DNA of 64,000 bases, from contig NZ_RJUK01000001.1 in assembly GCF_003762925.1 (NCBI RefSeq), positions 2,869,429 through 2,933,428 on the forward strand, given 5' to 3'. Positions 8,637-17,848 of the stretch are shown here, piece by piece (positions within the stretch are counted from its first letter, which is position 1; each line of letters starts with the position of its first letter). Below the pieces are notes generated by a model. The model was given only the letters and a program-made list of their open reading frames with translations. It was not told where the DNA came from and did not search any database. Made by a program: the position numbers and the translations under genes. Origin of the DNA: Marinimicrobium koreense. Its GTDB lineage: Bacteria > Pseudomonadota > Gammaproteobacteria > Pseudomonadales > Cellvibrionaceae.

Positions 8637-10412
8637 ATGATTACAAACCGTACTACGACAACTGTGGCAACGCTCGGGCCGCGGGCGCTTCTGTTGTGGC
8701 TTGTCCTGCTGTTGGTCAGCACGGCGACCCACGCTCGGGAGCCTGTGATTGAGCTTGAGGGGCTGACTCAACAGTCTCTGGTGGAACAGGTCGAATTTCG
8801 GCCTGCTGCACCTGATGTGCCCCTTGAGGAGGTTCGAACCGATAAGGGTTTTCGGCCGTTGCATAGGGCCGACATCAATCAGGGTATATCGGGTCAGGCC
8901 TACTGGTTACGCACCCGGTTGGTTAACACTCACAATAAACCGGTTTCCTGGATACTGGTCCATAAAACATCCTATCTCGATCACATCGAGCTTTATACCC
9001 GTGATGCTACCGCCTCAAAGTTTGAACGAGCGCACCTGTCCGACCGGGTCCCCTTCCATGAACGCCCGATTGATTACCGCACCCTGGCATTTCCAGGTCA
9101 AACAGGAGGCGATAGTTACACGGATATATATCTGAAGGTCTACTACGACAAGCCGGACTCGGTCAGTCTTCAGTTTACCCTGTATTCTCCGGAAGCATTC
9201 ACTCAGGCGGTACAGTACGAAAACCTGTGGTTTGGTGCCTATTACGGCGCCCTGGCCGTGATGTTGTTTCTTGCGTTGATCATTGGAACTCTGCTGCGTC
9301 GCCCCAGCGTTTTCATCTATGCGGCATTGCTACTGGCCACGGGCTGGAAGTGGACGCTGTTGAACGGATTCGGCTATCAATACCTCTGGCCTGACAGTAT
9401 TTATGGGCACAACGAAGGCTTCCATATCGCGTTCTTATTGTTCGCACTCTGCGCCACACAGTTCTCCAAGTCATTCCTGAATACCCGCGTTCATTTCCCG
9501 CTGGGCCATCGTCTGTTGCAGGTGATCCAGTTTGTGGCACTGGCGGGCATTGCTGTGCGCCTGATGGGCGCCTACGAGCCGGCGTTACACATCGCGTTTA
9601 TCACCCTGGCGGTGATTGCATTCTTGCTGCCAGTCATCGGTGCTCACGCCTGGTATAGCGGCCTGCGGTACGCGCGCTGGTATTTTCTCGCCTGGCTGTT
9701 GTATTGCGTCAGCTTGCTCCTGACGCTGGCCAGTGCTTACCTGAGCATTGTTCCCAATGGTATGTACGCACTGATACTGTTGCAGGTCGGAAGCCTGCTT
9801 GAGGCGGTATTTCTGACCGTCGCATTAACAGAGCGTCTCCTGAATCTCGAAACTGAACGGCGCAAGGCGTTGGCGCTGGCCAATCAGGACCCACTGACTG
9901 GTCTGGGTAACCGACGGCTGTTGCAGAGTGAGTACGAAGGCTTTATCGAGAGCGGTTCCGCCCACCGAAAACCCATGTACCTGATCATGATCGACCTGGA
10001 TTATTTCAAACAGATCAATGATCAATACGGCCACGATGCTGGAGACCAGGTGCTGAGAGAAGTGGCCCGATTACTTAGGGCGCATTGCCGGGACACCGAT
10101 GTCTGCATCCGCTACGGTGGTGAGGAGTTCGCCTTGTTGGTGCGAACCGACGGAGTACAGTCGGCACGCGCTATTGCCGAGCGAATCCGCGAAGAGTTTG
10201 CCCGAACGCCGACGCTCTACGAAGGACACTCCATCGCACACACACTCAGTTGCGGTGTGACCCCGGTGCAACGTCACGGCCAGGCGCTGAGCGTCAATGA
10301 AATGATGAAACACGCCGATCAGGCGCTGTATGAAGGCAAAGCGGCAGGACGCAATTGCACGGTCATCTATCGTGACAGCCTGTCGAATCCCTCATTACAG
10401 ACTATTCAATGA
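8637..10412 (+). CDS. 7TM sensor diguanylate cyclase (7TMR-DISM type)
   Basis: A 591-residue inner-membrane protein. A signal peptide or first membrane segment (about 15-33) is followed by a periplasmic beta-rich domain of the 7TMR-DISMED2 type (about 35-190), a block of seven hydrophobic helices (about 195-405) and a cytosolic GGDEF domain (about 425-585). The active site is GGEEF (494-498), and the allosteric I-site RDTD lies five residues before it, so it should make c-di-GMP with product inhibition. 7TMR-DISM ectodomains are thought to sense small, often carbohydrate-like ligands. It follows a strong terminator and may share a transcript with the small DUF202 gene downstream. Confidence 0.88.
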   Translation: MITNRTTTTVATLGPRALLLWLVLLLVSTATHAREPVIELEGLTQQSLVEQVEFRPAAPDVPLEEVRTDKGFRPLHRADINQGISGQAYWLRTRLVNTHNKPVSWILVHKTSYLDHIELYTRDATASKFERAHLSDRVPFHERPIDYRTLAFPGQTGGDSYTDIYLKVYYDKPDSVSLQFTLYSPEAFTQAVQYENLWFGAYYGALAVMLFLALIIGTLLRRPSVFIYAALLLATGWKWTLLNGFGYQYLWPDSIYGHNEGFHIAFLLFALCATQFSKSFLNTRVHFPLGHRLLQVIQFVALAGIAVRLMGAYEPALHIAFITLAVIAFLLPVIGAHAWYSGLRYARWYFLAWLLYCVSLLLTLASAYLSIVPNGMYALILLQVGSLLEAVFLTVALTERLLNLETERRKALALANQDPLTGLGNRRLLQSEYEGFIESGSAHRKPMYLIMIDLDYFKQINDQYGHDAGDQVLREVARLLRAHCRDTDVCIRYGGEEFALLVRTDGVQSARAIAERIREEFARTPTLYEGHSIAHTLSCGVTPVQRHGQALSVNEMMKHADQALYEGKAAGRNCTVIYRDSLSNPSLQTIQ

Positions 10413-10463
10413 GACCCTGAGCCATGACTGACTATCTGCGGAAAACCCCTACGGAGGTTCTTA

Positions 10464-10718
10464 GTGAGTGATACCGATCTGCGCGACCACCTTGCGGTTG
10501 AGCGCACCCACCTGGCCAACGAGCGTACCCTGCTGTCCTACATACGCACGGCGCTGTCCGTCATCATCGGTGGCGGTGTGGTGCTGCAGTTTCTACCGGA
10601 GCAACCGGTTCTGAAAGTGCTGGCCTGGGTCGCCATTTTTGGTGGATTGGTCATGGCAGGGATTGGCGTTTACCGCTTTCTCAAGGTCCGCCGGGAAATC
10701 CCCCGGGTACAATCCTGA
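10464..10718 (+). CDS. DUF202 family small membrane protein (YidH-like)
   Basis: An 84-residue protein starting at GTG, chosen because GGAGG lies 6 bp upstream. The cytoplasmic N-terminus carries the DUF202 signature LAVERTHLANERTLLSYIRTAL, then two membrane helices (about 32-49 and 53-73) and a basic tail. The function of the family is unknown; members are small inner-membrane proteins often found alone. It starts 51 bp after the cyclase, so co-transcription is possible. Confidence 0.8.
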   Translation: MSDTDLRDHLAVERTHLANERTLLSYIRTALSVIIGGGVVLQFLPEQPVLKVLAWVAIFGGLVMAGIGVYRFLKVRREIPRVQS

Positions 10719-11308
10719 GGTTGCCGCTTATCCTCCGTTTGTTGGGATATGCAGGACAGGCGGCTAGTCAATATCGGATTTATCGATAACCAAATTCATG
10801 CAGCTCGACCAAATCAGAGTAAGTGCAATAACCCGCTGACAGTGATCAAAAAGCAATAGAGTCGCACATTCAGGTTCTGATCGAGTGTTGGGATTACTGT
10901 TTTAATACATCAAAAATGATTAGGTTGGCTGGCCTAATAAATGGCCAGATAGCGAAAAATGACTGGCGCATAGAACCACACTTCATTAAAAAGGTACTGT
11001 TAGTAATACTTGGCTCTTTAGCCAAAAATCACCCCAGTTGGCCTTGAATTGTGCCACTCCCTGTGCAAAGATCTTTAGGTAACGCTCAAAAAAAGTCTGT
11101 AAAACCTACCACCATCAACCATATAAACAGACGAATTGAGCGCGAGAGAAATCCGATAAAGCAGTTCCAATAAAGCAGTACAGGACAATCCGTACAGACA
11201 CGTACACTAAAAATATCAATCGGATTCTAAAGCGGCATAAGTCCGTCTGAATCTCAGAAAAAGTTTCAACCTAAATAAATTAATAAAGTAGTAGTCGAGG
11301 GAGACAAA
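10719..11308. other. 590-bp AT-rich intergenic region upstream of TonB receptor
   Basis: No credible gene was seen on either strand. The stretch is clearly more AT-rich than its left neighbours. It holds several short inverted repeats: CTGGCC/GGCCAG (10929-10948), which competes with ATTAGG/CCTAAT (10919-10938), and TTGGCT/AGCCAA with a 4-nt loop (11010-11025). It also has a direct repeat ATAAAGCAGT around 11156-11185. Together these suggest a long regulated leader or promoter for the receptor at 11309, but no specific regulator can be named. Confidence 0.5.
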
Positions 11309-14300
11309 ATGTTTCATAAACGTATGCTGTCACTGGCGGTTTCGCTGGTGGCTGGTGGTTCCCTGCCCCTTATTGCCCATGCTCAGGACGATCAGGCTGC
11401 CGAGCCCATGCTGGAAGAAATTCTTGTCCAGGGTGTTCGAGCTGCAGAGCTGAACGCTCGAGAAATTGAGCGTAACCGGGACATCTTCAGCTCCGTCATC
11501 TCTCAGGATGACGCAGGTAATTTTGCTGATCAGAACGTCGCTGAAGCGCTTCAGCGCCTTCCGGGTGTTACTATTCAGAAGAGTGACGGCCAGGGTGAAT
11601 TTGTGAACGTCCGGGGTCTGGGTCCGAATTTCGTTGGCGTAAGCCTGAACAATTCTGAACTAGCCTCTTCAAGCACCGATAACCGTTCTGTCGCACTTAA
11701 TTCGATTCCTGCTGACTTGATGGGGTCCATTGAAGTTTTCAAATCATTGACGCCGGATATGGACCTGAACTCGATTGGTGGCCGCGTCAACGTGAACTCA
11801 GTGACCGCGTTCTCCCGCGGTGAGGATAGCCTCAGATTAAGCCTTCAAGGGGCTATGCATGAGCAGCGTGGAGAATTTTCGCCGAAAGCGACTATCCAGG
11901 CTACTAAACTTCTCGCTGATGAAACGATTGGTATTGCGGTTTCCCTGTCTCACGAAGAGCGCGCTACCGAAGTTAATCAGATATTTCACGATACCAGCAA
12001 CGACCTTCGATTCTTGCGCGTTTCTCGGCCACAGCTCGGTGATGACAGCAACAATCGTGAAAACAACGCCAGAAGCTCTCTGGAGTACCTGCAGGAAGGT
12101 GTAGTCGATCCTTATATCGATGAGCCGAGAATCCTGGCTCCCTGGGAGTTCGAGGTCCGTCAAGATGAGAGCGTACGCACTACTACGGCGGGTACCTTTA
12201 ACGTGGAGTGGCGGCCAACCGACAATAGCGAGTACTTTGTTCGCTATGACCACTCAACCTTTACCGATGAAGAGCTGACCCTGCGGGAGTACTTCCGTTT
12301 TGGGCAGGGTGATGCACGGTACGTGTCCTATGTGAACCCTGAAAATAACAGCTTTGCCGTATCTGATACAGATTTGCAGCAGCACGTTTTCATCCAGGAG
12401 GCTGAAGATAAGACAACCACCTTCGCTCTGGGTGGCGAAAACAATATTGATCTGTGGACGGTGGACTACGAGTACCATAATTCAGTGGGCGAGCAAACCA
12501 ATCCGGATGACAGAAGGGTACAGTTCCGAATTCAGTCGCTCCCAATGTACGCGCGGTCTTTCCAGGACGATATCGAAGCTCAGGTACTTTCGCGCACACA
12601 GATTCGCGCCTTGGCTGAACAGTCCGGTGCTGTAATTCCAACCTCCGGTGTTCCCGGAACGGGTGGCTATGCAGGTTTCCCTGGTTACGAGCTTGGAGAG
12701 CGTCGACAGGAAGCCTTTGTGTACGACGGGATATATCTGGAGGACGGCTTCCGCGAAGACGACGTGGAGCAGTTCAAACTGAATATCCGTCGTGATTTTG
12801 AAGGCGGCTTTGTCAACTACTTCAAGGCTGGTGTTCTCGCCAAAGAGCGTACCCGTAGCCGGGATCGCGCTCGTTGGAGTGTAAACCCGAGTGACTACCC
12901 CTTTGCTTGTGAAGGTGACGAAGAATGTCTTACCTGGGCAAACACGGGTATTGGTCGCGGCGATTTCGAAACCTATACACCTAGAAACCCTCGCTTCGAT
13001 CACGATTTCATAACAACGGCTGATGCCGAAAATCTTCTCGATATTACGCGCCAAATCCCCTTGAACTTGGACCCGAATAGAAGTGGCCAAGCGAGCAAGA
13101 GCGATAACTACGCAATCTATGAAGAGAGCAATGAAGCTTATCTGATGGGTGAATTCAACCTGACAGATAACATGTGGTTGATTGCTGGTGCACGGTATGT
13201 AGAAACCGAGTTTGGTTCTACAGGTTGGTTCACTTTGCGTCACGATCGCTTCCAGCAGGAAGATGGCGTTGTTCGGGATATCGTAATGCCCCTCGGAGAC
13301 CCAACAACCGGCGGTTTTGTCGTCAATCAGTACGATGGTGTATATCCCGGTCTGCATTTGCGTTGGGAGCCAAGAGACGACCTGTTGGTGAGAAGTTCCC
13401 TTTGGACCAACTACAATCGTCCTGACTACGATGACGCTAGTGCAGACGCCGGATTTGACGGTCGGGTTTTCCTGAGCGCAGCGGACCCGATTGAAGGCCG
13501 CGATAATTGCAGTGATAACCTTCAGGACGATTTGGGTGCGCCTAACGATGGTTATGTCGAGTTCATTTCGCAGAACTTCACCCTTTGTGAAGGAAACGCC
13601 TTAGAACTGGGCAATACTGATCTGAAAGCCATGGAAGCCACTAACTTCGATGCGTCGGTCAGTTGGTATGGGCCCAACGGCCACTTCGCCGAACTGGCCG
13701 TTTTCTATAAGCAAATCGATGACTTTATTGTTGAAGTAAGGGGTATTGATGTTGCGAGAAACGATCTTCCAGGTTCAGTTAAAGTGGCTTTGGATCGTAT
13801 CGATTCGTCGAATGGCGGTGATCCGTCCATTACCGAGAACGTGTTCCGCATCGACCAGGACCATGTCTTCCAGGATGTAAATACCACGCTCAATGGGGAT
13901 ACGTCGTCAGTGTATGGTGCAGAAATCAGTTACTCCCGTTACTTTGATAACAATTTCTTTATTAACGGTAATATGACATTGCTTAGCAGTACCGCAGACG
14001 CAGGGGAGACGGTCCGTGCAGACGATATCAGGCTGCCAAATCAGGCTGACTTGACCGCAAACCTGACCTTGGGTTGGGAAAACGAGATGTTTTCTGCGCG
14101 TTTGATTCAAAATTATCGTAGTGAGGTTCTCAAGCAGATTGGTTCCTGCTCTGCCGCAGACATCCAGACTGACCGGGAGTGGGCGGCGCTGAATGATGCC
14201 AGTAATCCCGATGCGCTCGAAGGTGCAACGGGTTCAGGCGTTGTTTACCCGGAAAATTGTCGACGCTGGGCAGATGTGTTCCACGATGAAATCTTTGGCC

Positions 14301-14485
14301 TGGACTTCAAGGCCACTTACAACCTGAACGAAGACATTAAGTTCTACTTCGATGTCCTGAATGTGACAGAGGATGTAGATGTCTTCTATTTCCGTGGTAA
14401 CGATTACTCCAACGGACCGGTGATGTATGAATCGGAAGGTTTGGGTCGCACCTTTCAGGTGGGGGCTACCATACGCTTCTGGTAA
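11309..14485 (+). CDS. TonB-dependent outer-membrane receptor (second)
   Basis: A 1058-residue receptor: signal peptide ending AHA-Q (about 25), TonB-box-like LEEILVQGVR, plug (about 50-190: NVAEALQRLPGVTIQKSDGQG, VNVRGLGPNF) and a long barrel ending in Trp (TIRFW), the usual outer-membrane terminus. A GAGGGAG ribosome site sits 7-8 bp before the ATG. Codon use has more T and A at third positions than the receptor at 5751, as does the next gene, so the pair may have a different history. The 94-bp gap to the triple-repeat lipoprotein suggests a receptor/surface-lipoprotein transport unit. The substrate is unknown. Confidence 0.88.
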   Translation: MFHKRMLSLAVSLVAGGSLPLIAHAQDDQAAEPMLEEILVQGVRAAELNAREIERNRDIFSSVISQDDAGNFADQNVAEALQRLPGVTIQKSDGQGEFVNVRGLGPNFVGVSLNNSELASSSTDNRSVALNSIPADLMGSIEVFKSLTPDMDLNSIGGRVNVNSVTAFSRGEDSLRLSLQGAMHEQRGEFSPKATIQATKLLADETIGIAVSLSHEERATEVNQIFHDTSNDLRFLRVSRPQLGDDSNNRENNARSSLEYLQEGVVDPYIDEPRILAPWEFEVRQDESVRTTTAGTFNVEWRPTDNSEYFVRYDHSTFTDEELTLREYFRFGQGDARYVSYVNPENNSFAVSDTDLQQHVFIQEAEDKTTTFALGGENNIDLWTVDYEYHNSVGEQTNPDDRRVQFRIQSLPMYARSFQDDIEAQVLSRTQIRALAEQSGAVIPTSGVPGTGGYAGFPGYELGERRQEAFVYDGIYLEDGFREDDVEQFKLNIRRDFEGGFVNYFKAGVLAKERTRSRDRARWSVNPSDYPFACEGDEECLTWANTGIGRGDFETYTPRNPRFDHDFITTADAENLLDITRQIPLNLDPNRSGQASKSDNYAIYEESNEAYLMGEFNLTDNMWLIAGARYVETEFGSTGWFTLRHDRFQQEDGVVRDIVMPLGDPTTGGFVVNQYDGVYPGLHLRWEPRDDLLVRSSLWTNYNRPDYDDASADAGFDGRVFLSAADPIEGRDNCSDNLQDDLGAPNDGYVEFISQNFTLCEGNALELGNTDLKAMEATNFDASVSWYGPNGHFAELAVFYKQIDDFIVEVRGIDVARNDLPGSVKVALDRIDSSNGGDPSITENVFRIDQDHVFQDVNTTLNGDTSSVYGAEISYSRYFDNNFFINGNMTLLSSTADAGETVRADDIRLPNQADLTANLTLGWENEMFSARLIQNYRSEVLKQIGSCSAADIQTDREWAALNDASNPDALEGATGSGVVYPENCRRWADVFHDEIFGLDFKATYNLNEDIKFYFDVLNVTEDVDVFYFRGNDYSNGPVMYESEGLGRTFQVGATIRFW

Positions 14486-14500
14486 AAGAACTCATGGTTG

Positions 14501-14526
14501 ATTGCTCTGCTATTGCGTAGAGCAAT
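14501..14526 (+). other. Intercistronic hairpin between receptor and lipoprotein genes
   Basis: ATTGCTCT pairs perfectly with AGAGCAAT across a 10-nt loop, 15 bp after the receptor stop. There is no T-run, so it is more likely an mRNA stabiliser or processing site, or a leaky stop that sets receptor-to-lipoprotein ratio, than a full terminator. Confidence 0.55.
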
Positions 14527-14579
14527 TAACTGGGGTGTAGAGAGATATCATTAGATAAAAACGTAGGAGATCAACCGAT

Positions 14580-16676
14580 ATGAAACTTAAATTATTAGCA
14601 GCATTAATGCTGGGCAGCACCCTGGTCGCTTGCGGTGGTAGTAGCGGCGGCGGTGGTGGCGGGGGCGGTAATGACGACCCCGATGACATCCCACAAGATG
14701 ATCCGCCCGAGGAAGGTACTCAGATTGAAATTCAAGCTGAAACCTTGCCTCTGGTAGAGAACTTCGAAGCGACCAGTACGCTTGACTTCTTCAGTGACTC
14801 CTACAAAGCACTGAATACTCCAGCATCCAACACTATCGTGGATGAGGATGGCAATGAATCCACGCTGACCGATCCACATCCTTCGTTCTATTACCCGACC
14901 TGTTGCTTGTGGGCTGAAGACCCCGACACCGGGGAAGTGTCCATCGGCGAAGTTGATCCTGAGTCTACCAGTTGGATGGCGGGTAACGGCTATCTCGCAT
15001 TGATTGACAGTGCTCGCATGAGCATCGGTCAGATTCTGTCCGATTTGACGGACGAAAATGCCAACGATAGAAAGAGCGATACCAGCGATGGTGCCGAAGG
15101 TGCTACCGCTGAGCTGGGCAGCTGGGGTGAGTTGGATCTGAGCGAACCCTACCGCGTTTCTTTCTGCCTGAACGACAACGGCCCTTGGGGCTCTGGTTTC
15201 AGTAATCTGGAGCTTTACGTCGACAACAACAGTGGTGGTCGCCAAGCTGACTCACTCTGGAGCACTGCTTCGTTACTGTTGCGAGAAGAAATCGGTACTT
15301 TCCAGGCCGGTAATCGCGTAGTCGTTGATGTTCCTGGTGATGCCTACATGATGGATAACGAAGGCAACCGTGTCGGAGACACCATCGCTGTTATCCCGGC
15401 ACTGGATGGCGATAGCATGCCTGTGGGTACTTCTACCTCTTACTTGCAGCTGCGGGTGAGCAGCGGCGGTTACGCAGTGATCAGTAACCTGGTGGTAGAA
15501 CATCAGGCTGGTGATGCCGTGGAATACGCCACCTGTGAAGTCAACGAAGAGTATGTGCAGCCTCCGCAGTTCGAAGGTGTTGCATTCGAAGGTCTGCCGC
15601 TGAGCGTTAACCTCGACATGACATTCGAAGAGTTCTTCGGTGAGGAAAACGAAATCTTTCTGGCTTTCCCGGATGATTTGACCAAGCCGTTCTACAACCC
15701 GCGCGCTGGTTCTTCCCGCATGTATGTTGCGAATAACGCGATTACCTGGGGCGATGGTCGGTTCTACGTTGGTCATGATGAAGGCACCGGTCTGGAGGCC
15801 GTCGGCGGAATCGACTTGAGCCAGCCATATACCGTCAGCTTCACCGTCAACAAGGCTAACGACGCTGGTGGCAATTTCATGATCTACGTGAACAACACTG
15901 AATCTGGCACCGGTAGTGCAGAAGATGGTTGGAACTCAGTGCATGAAGACGCTACTACTATTTACTCCGCAACACTGGACACCCTCACAGATGGTCAGGA
16001 AGTAGTTATCGAGTCCGATGTGGGCACTGCTACTTCTTTCTTCCAGTTCCGCTGTGATTCAGGCTGTGGTCAGCCTGAGGGTCCGGATTCTGAGCTGGGC
16101 ATCACGCTGAGCGATATTGTAATCCAGTATCAGGACTCTAATGGTGGAGACGCAGGGCTGATCAATGAAGCTTTTGAGGGCATTACATCAGAAGACTTCT
16201 ACAGCACTGAATATCGCCATGTGTCCACTGACGCCAGTACCTCCTTCTATTATGAGACCGGTGGTACAACTGCTGTAGTGGATGGTGTTCTGAGCTTTGA
16301 TTCTTCTCGTATCACAGCAGGTGACCGGACTCGGGCCGCCACTACGTCCGAAACCACTGAACCCCAAGGTGACATGGATCTGAGTCAGCCGTTCCGCATT
16401 CAGTTCGATGTCGTTGCGGTAAACACTGTTCCAGTGGAAGAAGACGCAACAGCCAACTTCTTCGTATATCTGGATAATAATACGACCAGTTCTTCGAACT
16501 CTCTGCATGATTTCGACTCTCGCATCGTGAATGTAGATTCCCGTACCTATGAAGCTGGGCAAACCTACGTTTACGAGATTACTGAAAATCTCGGTACTAC
16601 AGAGTCGTTCCTGCAGTTCCGCTGCGAGTCCGGCTGCGCCATCGACATCGATAACTTGATTGTTGAGCCGATGTAA
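14580..16676 (+). CDS. Surface lipoprotein with three tandem beta-sandwich-like repeats
   Basis: I do not recognise a named family. The 698-residue product starts with a lipoprotein signal (lipobox LVAC, Cys18), then a Gly8 run and an acidic linker (about 19-50). Three divergent repeats follow, about 57-308, 338-518 and 527-697. Each contains a DLS(E/Q)P(Y/F) strand (186, 412, 600), a YVDNN / YVNNT / YLDNN segment (213, 436, 630) and a closing SYLQLR / SFFQFRC / SFLQFRC strand with a final (V/I)(V/I)E- or IVIQ-type edge. Repeats 2 and 3 have a paired CxSGC motif (492-496, 682-686). Gly linker, exported lipid anchor and repeated beta-rich modules suggest a glycan-binding partner of the preceding TonB receptor; that role is inference. 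A 17-bp terminator stem follows. Confidence 0.7.
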   Translation: MKLKLLAALMLGSTLVACGGSSGGGGGGGGNDDPDDIPQDDPPEEGTQIEIQAETLPLVENFEATSTLDFFSDSYKALNTPASNTIVDEDGNESTLTDPHPSFYYPTCCLWAEDPDTGEVSIGEVDPESTSWMAGNGYLALIDSARMSIGQILSDLTDENANDRKSDTSDGAEGATAELGSWGELDLSEPYRVSFCLNDNGPWGSGFSNLELYVDNNSGGRQADSLWSTASLLLREEIGTFQAGNRVVVDVPGDAYMMDNEGNRVGDTIAVIPALDGDSMPVGTSTSYLQLRVSSGGYAVISNLVVEHQAGDAVEYATCEVNEEYVQPPQFEGVAFEGLPLSVNLDMTFEEFFGEENEIFLAFPDDLTKPFYNPRAGSSRMYVANNAITWGDGRFYVGHDEGTGLEAVGGIDLSQPYTVSFTVNKANDAGGNFMIYVNNTESGTGSAEDGWNSVHEDATTIYSATLDTLTDGQEVVIESDVGTATSFFQFRCDSGCGQPEGPDSELGITLSDIVIQYQDSNGGDAGLINEAFEGITSEDFYSTEYRHVSTDASTSFYYETGGTTAVVDGVLSFDSSRITAGDRTRAATTSETTEPQGDMDLSQPFRIQFDVVAVNTVPVEEDATANFFVYLDNNTTSSSNSLHDFDSRIVNVDSRTYEAGQTYVYEITENLGTTESFLQFRCESGCAIDIDNLIVEPM

Positions 16677-16715
16677 TAAGGGCGACCCAAGAAAAAGGAT
16701 TTTCTTGTTACCCTA

Positions 16716-16753
16716 AACAAAAGAAGCCCCGCGTATGCGGGGCTTCTTTTGTT
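16716..16753. terminator. Bidirectional terminator between convergent genes
   Basis: A perfect 17-bp stem (16716-16732 with 16737-16753) around loop GTAT, GC-rich near the loop and A/T-rich at the base. It reads as a terminator on both strands, serving the lipoprotein gene and the convergent TIM-barrel gene. Confidence 0.93.
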
Positions 16754-16770
16754 CGGACAGCCGTTTAAGG

Positions 16771-17691
16771 TCAGCCTTTGATCGACCGCAACAAATCCCG
16801 CGTCAGAATAATCCCTTCCGCTTCCGAGTGCCTATCGCCCTCGTACTCAACGCCCACCCAGCCGCTGTAACCCACGGCCATGACGATATCCATCATCCGG
16901 TGAAAGTCGATGCTGGTTTCATTGCCCTGAGCATCAAAGGCATAGCTCTTCGCGCTCACCGCTTGGGCATAGGGCATCAGCTCGCGCACGCCCTGATACT
17001 TGTCGTAGCTCTCGCCGGTCTCGCGATTGATGGTGAAGTTGCCGAAATCCGGTAGGGTGCCCACTCGTGGGTGGTTGGCGGTTTCCATCACCTGGCTCAG
17101 CCAACGGGCGTTGGAGGACAGGCCGCCGTGGTTTTCCACCAGCACATTCAGGCCCAGGGGTTCGCAGTACTCCGCCAGCTTGACCAGACCATCGGCCGCG
17201 CGCTCGCGCTGTTCGTCGTAACTGCCCTGGCTCTGGGCGTTTACCCGGATGGAATGGCAGCCCAGGGCGTGGGCGGCGTCGGCCCATTTTTTGTGGTTGT
17301 CCACAGTCTGTTTCCGATCGGCTTCGGTGGGGGCACCCAGGGCGCCTTCGCCGTCGATCATAATCAGCAGACTGCGCACGCCCTCATTGTCCGCTCGCTG
17401 GCGCAGGTCCTGGACCAGGGCGTCGGAGAGGTTGTCCTTGTAGAACTGATTGACGTACTCGACACCGCCGATCTCGAATTCCTGGCGGGTGATGGCCGCG
17501 AAGTCCATGGGGCTGGCGTCTCCGCTGAAGAAGCGGCGGTGCAGGGACCACTGCGCCAGGGAAATATCGAAGGTATTGCGCTTGCCGATCAGGCTGCCAC
17601 ATCCGGGCAGAGTAGAGGCCGCCGCCACGGCGGCACCGAGGGTCGCGGCGCCTTTCAGGAAATGGCGTCGTCCTAGCGGTATCCGGTCCAT
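16771..17691 (-). CDS. Tat-exported TIM-barrel sugar isomerase/epimerase-like lipoprotein
   Basis: A 306-residue protein with a twin-arginine signal (GRRHFLKG, 7-14) followed by lipobox LPGC (Cys31), so it is exported folded and lipid-anchored. The rest is an AP-endonuclease-2/xylose-isomerase-like TIM barrel (about 40-300) with metal-site-type segments VENHGG (about 184), LPDFGNF (about 213) and a terminal VGVEYEGD. Relatives act as isomerases, epimerases or, in 3-keto-glycoside pathways, as lyases/hydratases on keto-sugars. It is divergent from a GMC oxidoreductase plus small subunit, a combination that supports a keto-sugar role. GAGG precedes the ATG. Confidence 0.78.
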   Translation of the reverse strand: MDRIPLGRRHFLKGAATLGAAVAAASTLPGCGSLIGKRNTFDISLAQWSLHRRFFSGDASPMDFAAITRQEFEIGGVEYVNQFYKDNLSDALVQDLRQRADNEGVRSLLIMIDGEGALGAPTEADRKQTVDNHKKWADAAHALGCHSIRVNAQSQGSYDEQRERAADGLVKLAEYCEPLGLNVLVENHGGLSSNARWLSQVMETANHPRVGTLPDFGNFTINRETGESYDKYQGVRELMPYAQAVSAKSYAFDAQGNETSIDFHRMMDIVMAVGYSGWVGVEYEGDRHSEAEGIILTRDLLRSIKG

Positions 17692-17848
17692 AAGTCCTCA
17701 CTTTATTGTCGATTTTGAATGGTTGGGTCAGTCTAGCGAGCATTTTTTGACCGTGCAACCGGTTTCATTTGTCGCACAGGTGGGTAATAATGGCTCGCCA
17801 GTGGGGGCAGTGTACCCCGAAATTGATCAATAACGATAAGGTGTGGTT

